A program made the translations under genes and the position numbers. The notes under the pieces are model-generated. The model was not told where the DNA came from. It ran no database searches and saw only the letters and a list, made by a program, of their open reading frames with translations. Shown piece after piece: positions 5,147-5,797 of a DNA stretch of 5,797 nt. Within the stretch, counting starts at the first letter, position 1; every line of letters starts with the position of its first letter. The DNA is from Haloarculaceae archaeon (lineage in GTDB: Archaea; Halobacteriota; Halobacteria; Halobacteriales; Haloarculaceae), in the NCBI GenBank assembly GCA_018609945.1, contig JAHENO010000153.1, forward strand, positions 1 to 5,797, in the 5' to 3' direction.

Positions 5147-5797
5147 ATGATCGTCGCCGGGTCGCACTCGCAGGGGCTGGCCGCCGAACTCGCCGCGGTC
5201 ACGGGACAGGAGCTGGCGGGCGTCGCGTACGAACGGTTTCCCGACGGGGAGGGAGTCGTGCGGGTCGACGGCGTCGACTCCGGCGACGGCGCCGTCGTCG
5301 TCGCGGCGACCGTCTCCGACGCCGCGCACGTCGAACTCCTGCAGTTGCAGGACGCGGTCCGCGAGGCCGGTGCCAGCGGGGTGACGACGGTCCTCCCCTA
5401 CATGGGATACGCCCGCCAGGACCGGGCCTTCGAGGCAGGGGAGCCGATCTCCGCACGGGCGGTCGCGCGGGCGATTTCGACGGGAGCCGACCGCGTCCTG
5501 ACGGTCAACCCCCACGAGGCGAGCGTCAGCGAGTTCTTCGACGTGCCGGCCGCGGCCGTCGACGCCGCGGGCCGTCTTGCCGACCCGCTGCCCGAGGACC
5601 TCGCGGATCCGCTGTTTTTGGCGCCCGACGACGGCGCCGTCGACGTCGCCCGGTCGGTCGCCGACGCCTACGGCCGGGGCGACACCGATCACTTCGAGAA
5701 GACGCGCCACTCCGGCACGAGCGTCGACATCGAACCCCGGGACGCCGCCGTCGGCGGCCGCGACGTCGTGCTGGTCGACGACATCGTCGCCACCGGA
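5147..5797 (+). CDS. prs: Ribose-phosphate pyrophosphokinase (PRPP synthetase), 3' truncated by window end
   Basis: The first 217 residues of a PRPP synthetase, which transfers pyrophosphate from ATP to ribose 5-phosphate to make PRPP for purine, pyrimidine, histidine and related synthesis in the cytosol. Visible marks: MIVAGSHSQGLAAELA (1-16), the short archaeal N terminus; ERFPDGE (29-35); the ATP-binding stretch YMGYARQDRAFEAGEPISA (85-103); LTVNPHEASVSEFFDVP (118-134), equivalent to the metal-binding DxH region; the flexible hairpin FEKTRHSG (183-190) with the catalytic Lys K185; and VVLVDDIVATG (207-217), most of the PRPP-binding loop. The window ends inside that loop, so roughly the last quarter is missing; no break is seen. 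The ATG at 5147 is supported by the promoter spacing. The usual Asp of the DxH motif is Asn (N121). It starts 117 bases after the antiporter and has its own promoter. Confidence 0.95.
   Translation, partial: MIVAGSHSQGLAAELAAVTGQELAGVAYERFPDGEGVVRVDGVDSGDGAVVVAATVSDAAHVELLQLQDAVREAGASGVTTVLPYMGYARQDRAFEAGEPISARAVARAISTGADRVLTVNPHEASVSEFFDVPAAAVDAAGRLADPLPEDLADPLFLAPDDGAVDVARSVADAYGRGDTDHFEKTRHSGTSVDIEPRDAAVGGRDVVLVDDIVATG

Noticed and set aside
3940..5202. 420-residue minus-strand open frame opposite the antiporter
   Set aside because: The product is Ser/Arg/Thr-rich with no domain pattern, as expected of a shadow frame of an Asp/Val/Ile/Leu-rich membrane protein gene.
4364..5710. 448-residue minus-strand open frame spanning the end of the antiporter and the PRPP synthetase
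   Set aside because: It runs across two well-supported plus-strand genes and their intergenic region. Long antisense frames are normal in DNA this GC-rich.

Overview
The window reads as chromosomal DNA of a haloarchaeon. Base composition is strongly GC-rich, the predicted proteins are rich in Asp/Glu and poor in Lys, one gene pair shares a GTGA stop/start, and several genes have T-rich promoter elements 25-30 bases ahead of the start codon with no Shine-Dalgarno, as in leaderless haloarchaeal transcripts. I cannot assign a genus.

Layout. (1) Positions 1-127 are a less GC-rich flank with no supportable gene. (2) Positions 128-710, minus strand, hold a two-gene unit: a 32-residue microprotein whose stop codon overlaps the start of a PIN-nuclease-like protein. 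(3) Positions 711-940 are a divergent promoter region with one promoter element on the minus strand and two similar elements on the plus strand. (4) Positions 941-2688, plus strand, hold a cobalamin-binding-protein homologue of the BtuF type without a signal peptide, joined by a GTGA overlap to a predicted beta-propeller protein (probably the HVO_0234 family). (5) After a GC-rich hairpin, positions 2791-2991 encode a 66-residue protein with a C2H2-type zinc-binding pattern. (6) Positions 3125-5029 encode a 634-residue membrane protein: a CPA1-type Na+/H+ antiporter fused to a cytosolic TrkA/RCK nucleotide-binding regulatory module. (7) From 5147 to the window end is a truncated ribose-phosphate pyrophosphokinase (PRPP synthetase).

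How the genes relate. Only two pairs look functionally coupled from the sequence: the microprotein with the PIN-like protein, and the BtuF-like protein with the propeller. The antiporter is a self-contained ion-homeostasis unit, and the PRPP synthetase supplies PRPP for nucleotide, histidine and related pathways. Both appear to have their own promoters. I see no insertion sequence, CRISPR array, tRNA, rRNA or integrase. The closest thing to an undescribed system is the microprotein/PIN-like pair, followed by the cytosolic BtuF-like/propeller pair. Neither can be proved from the sequence alone.
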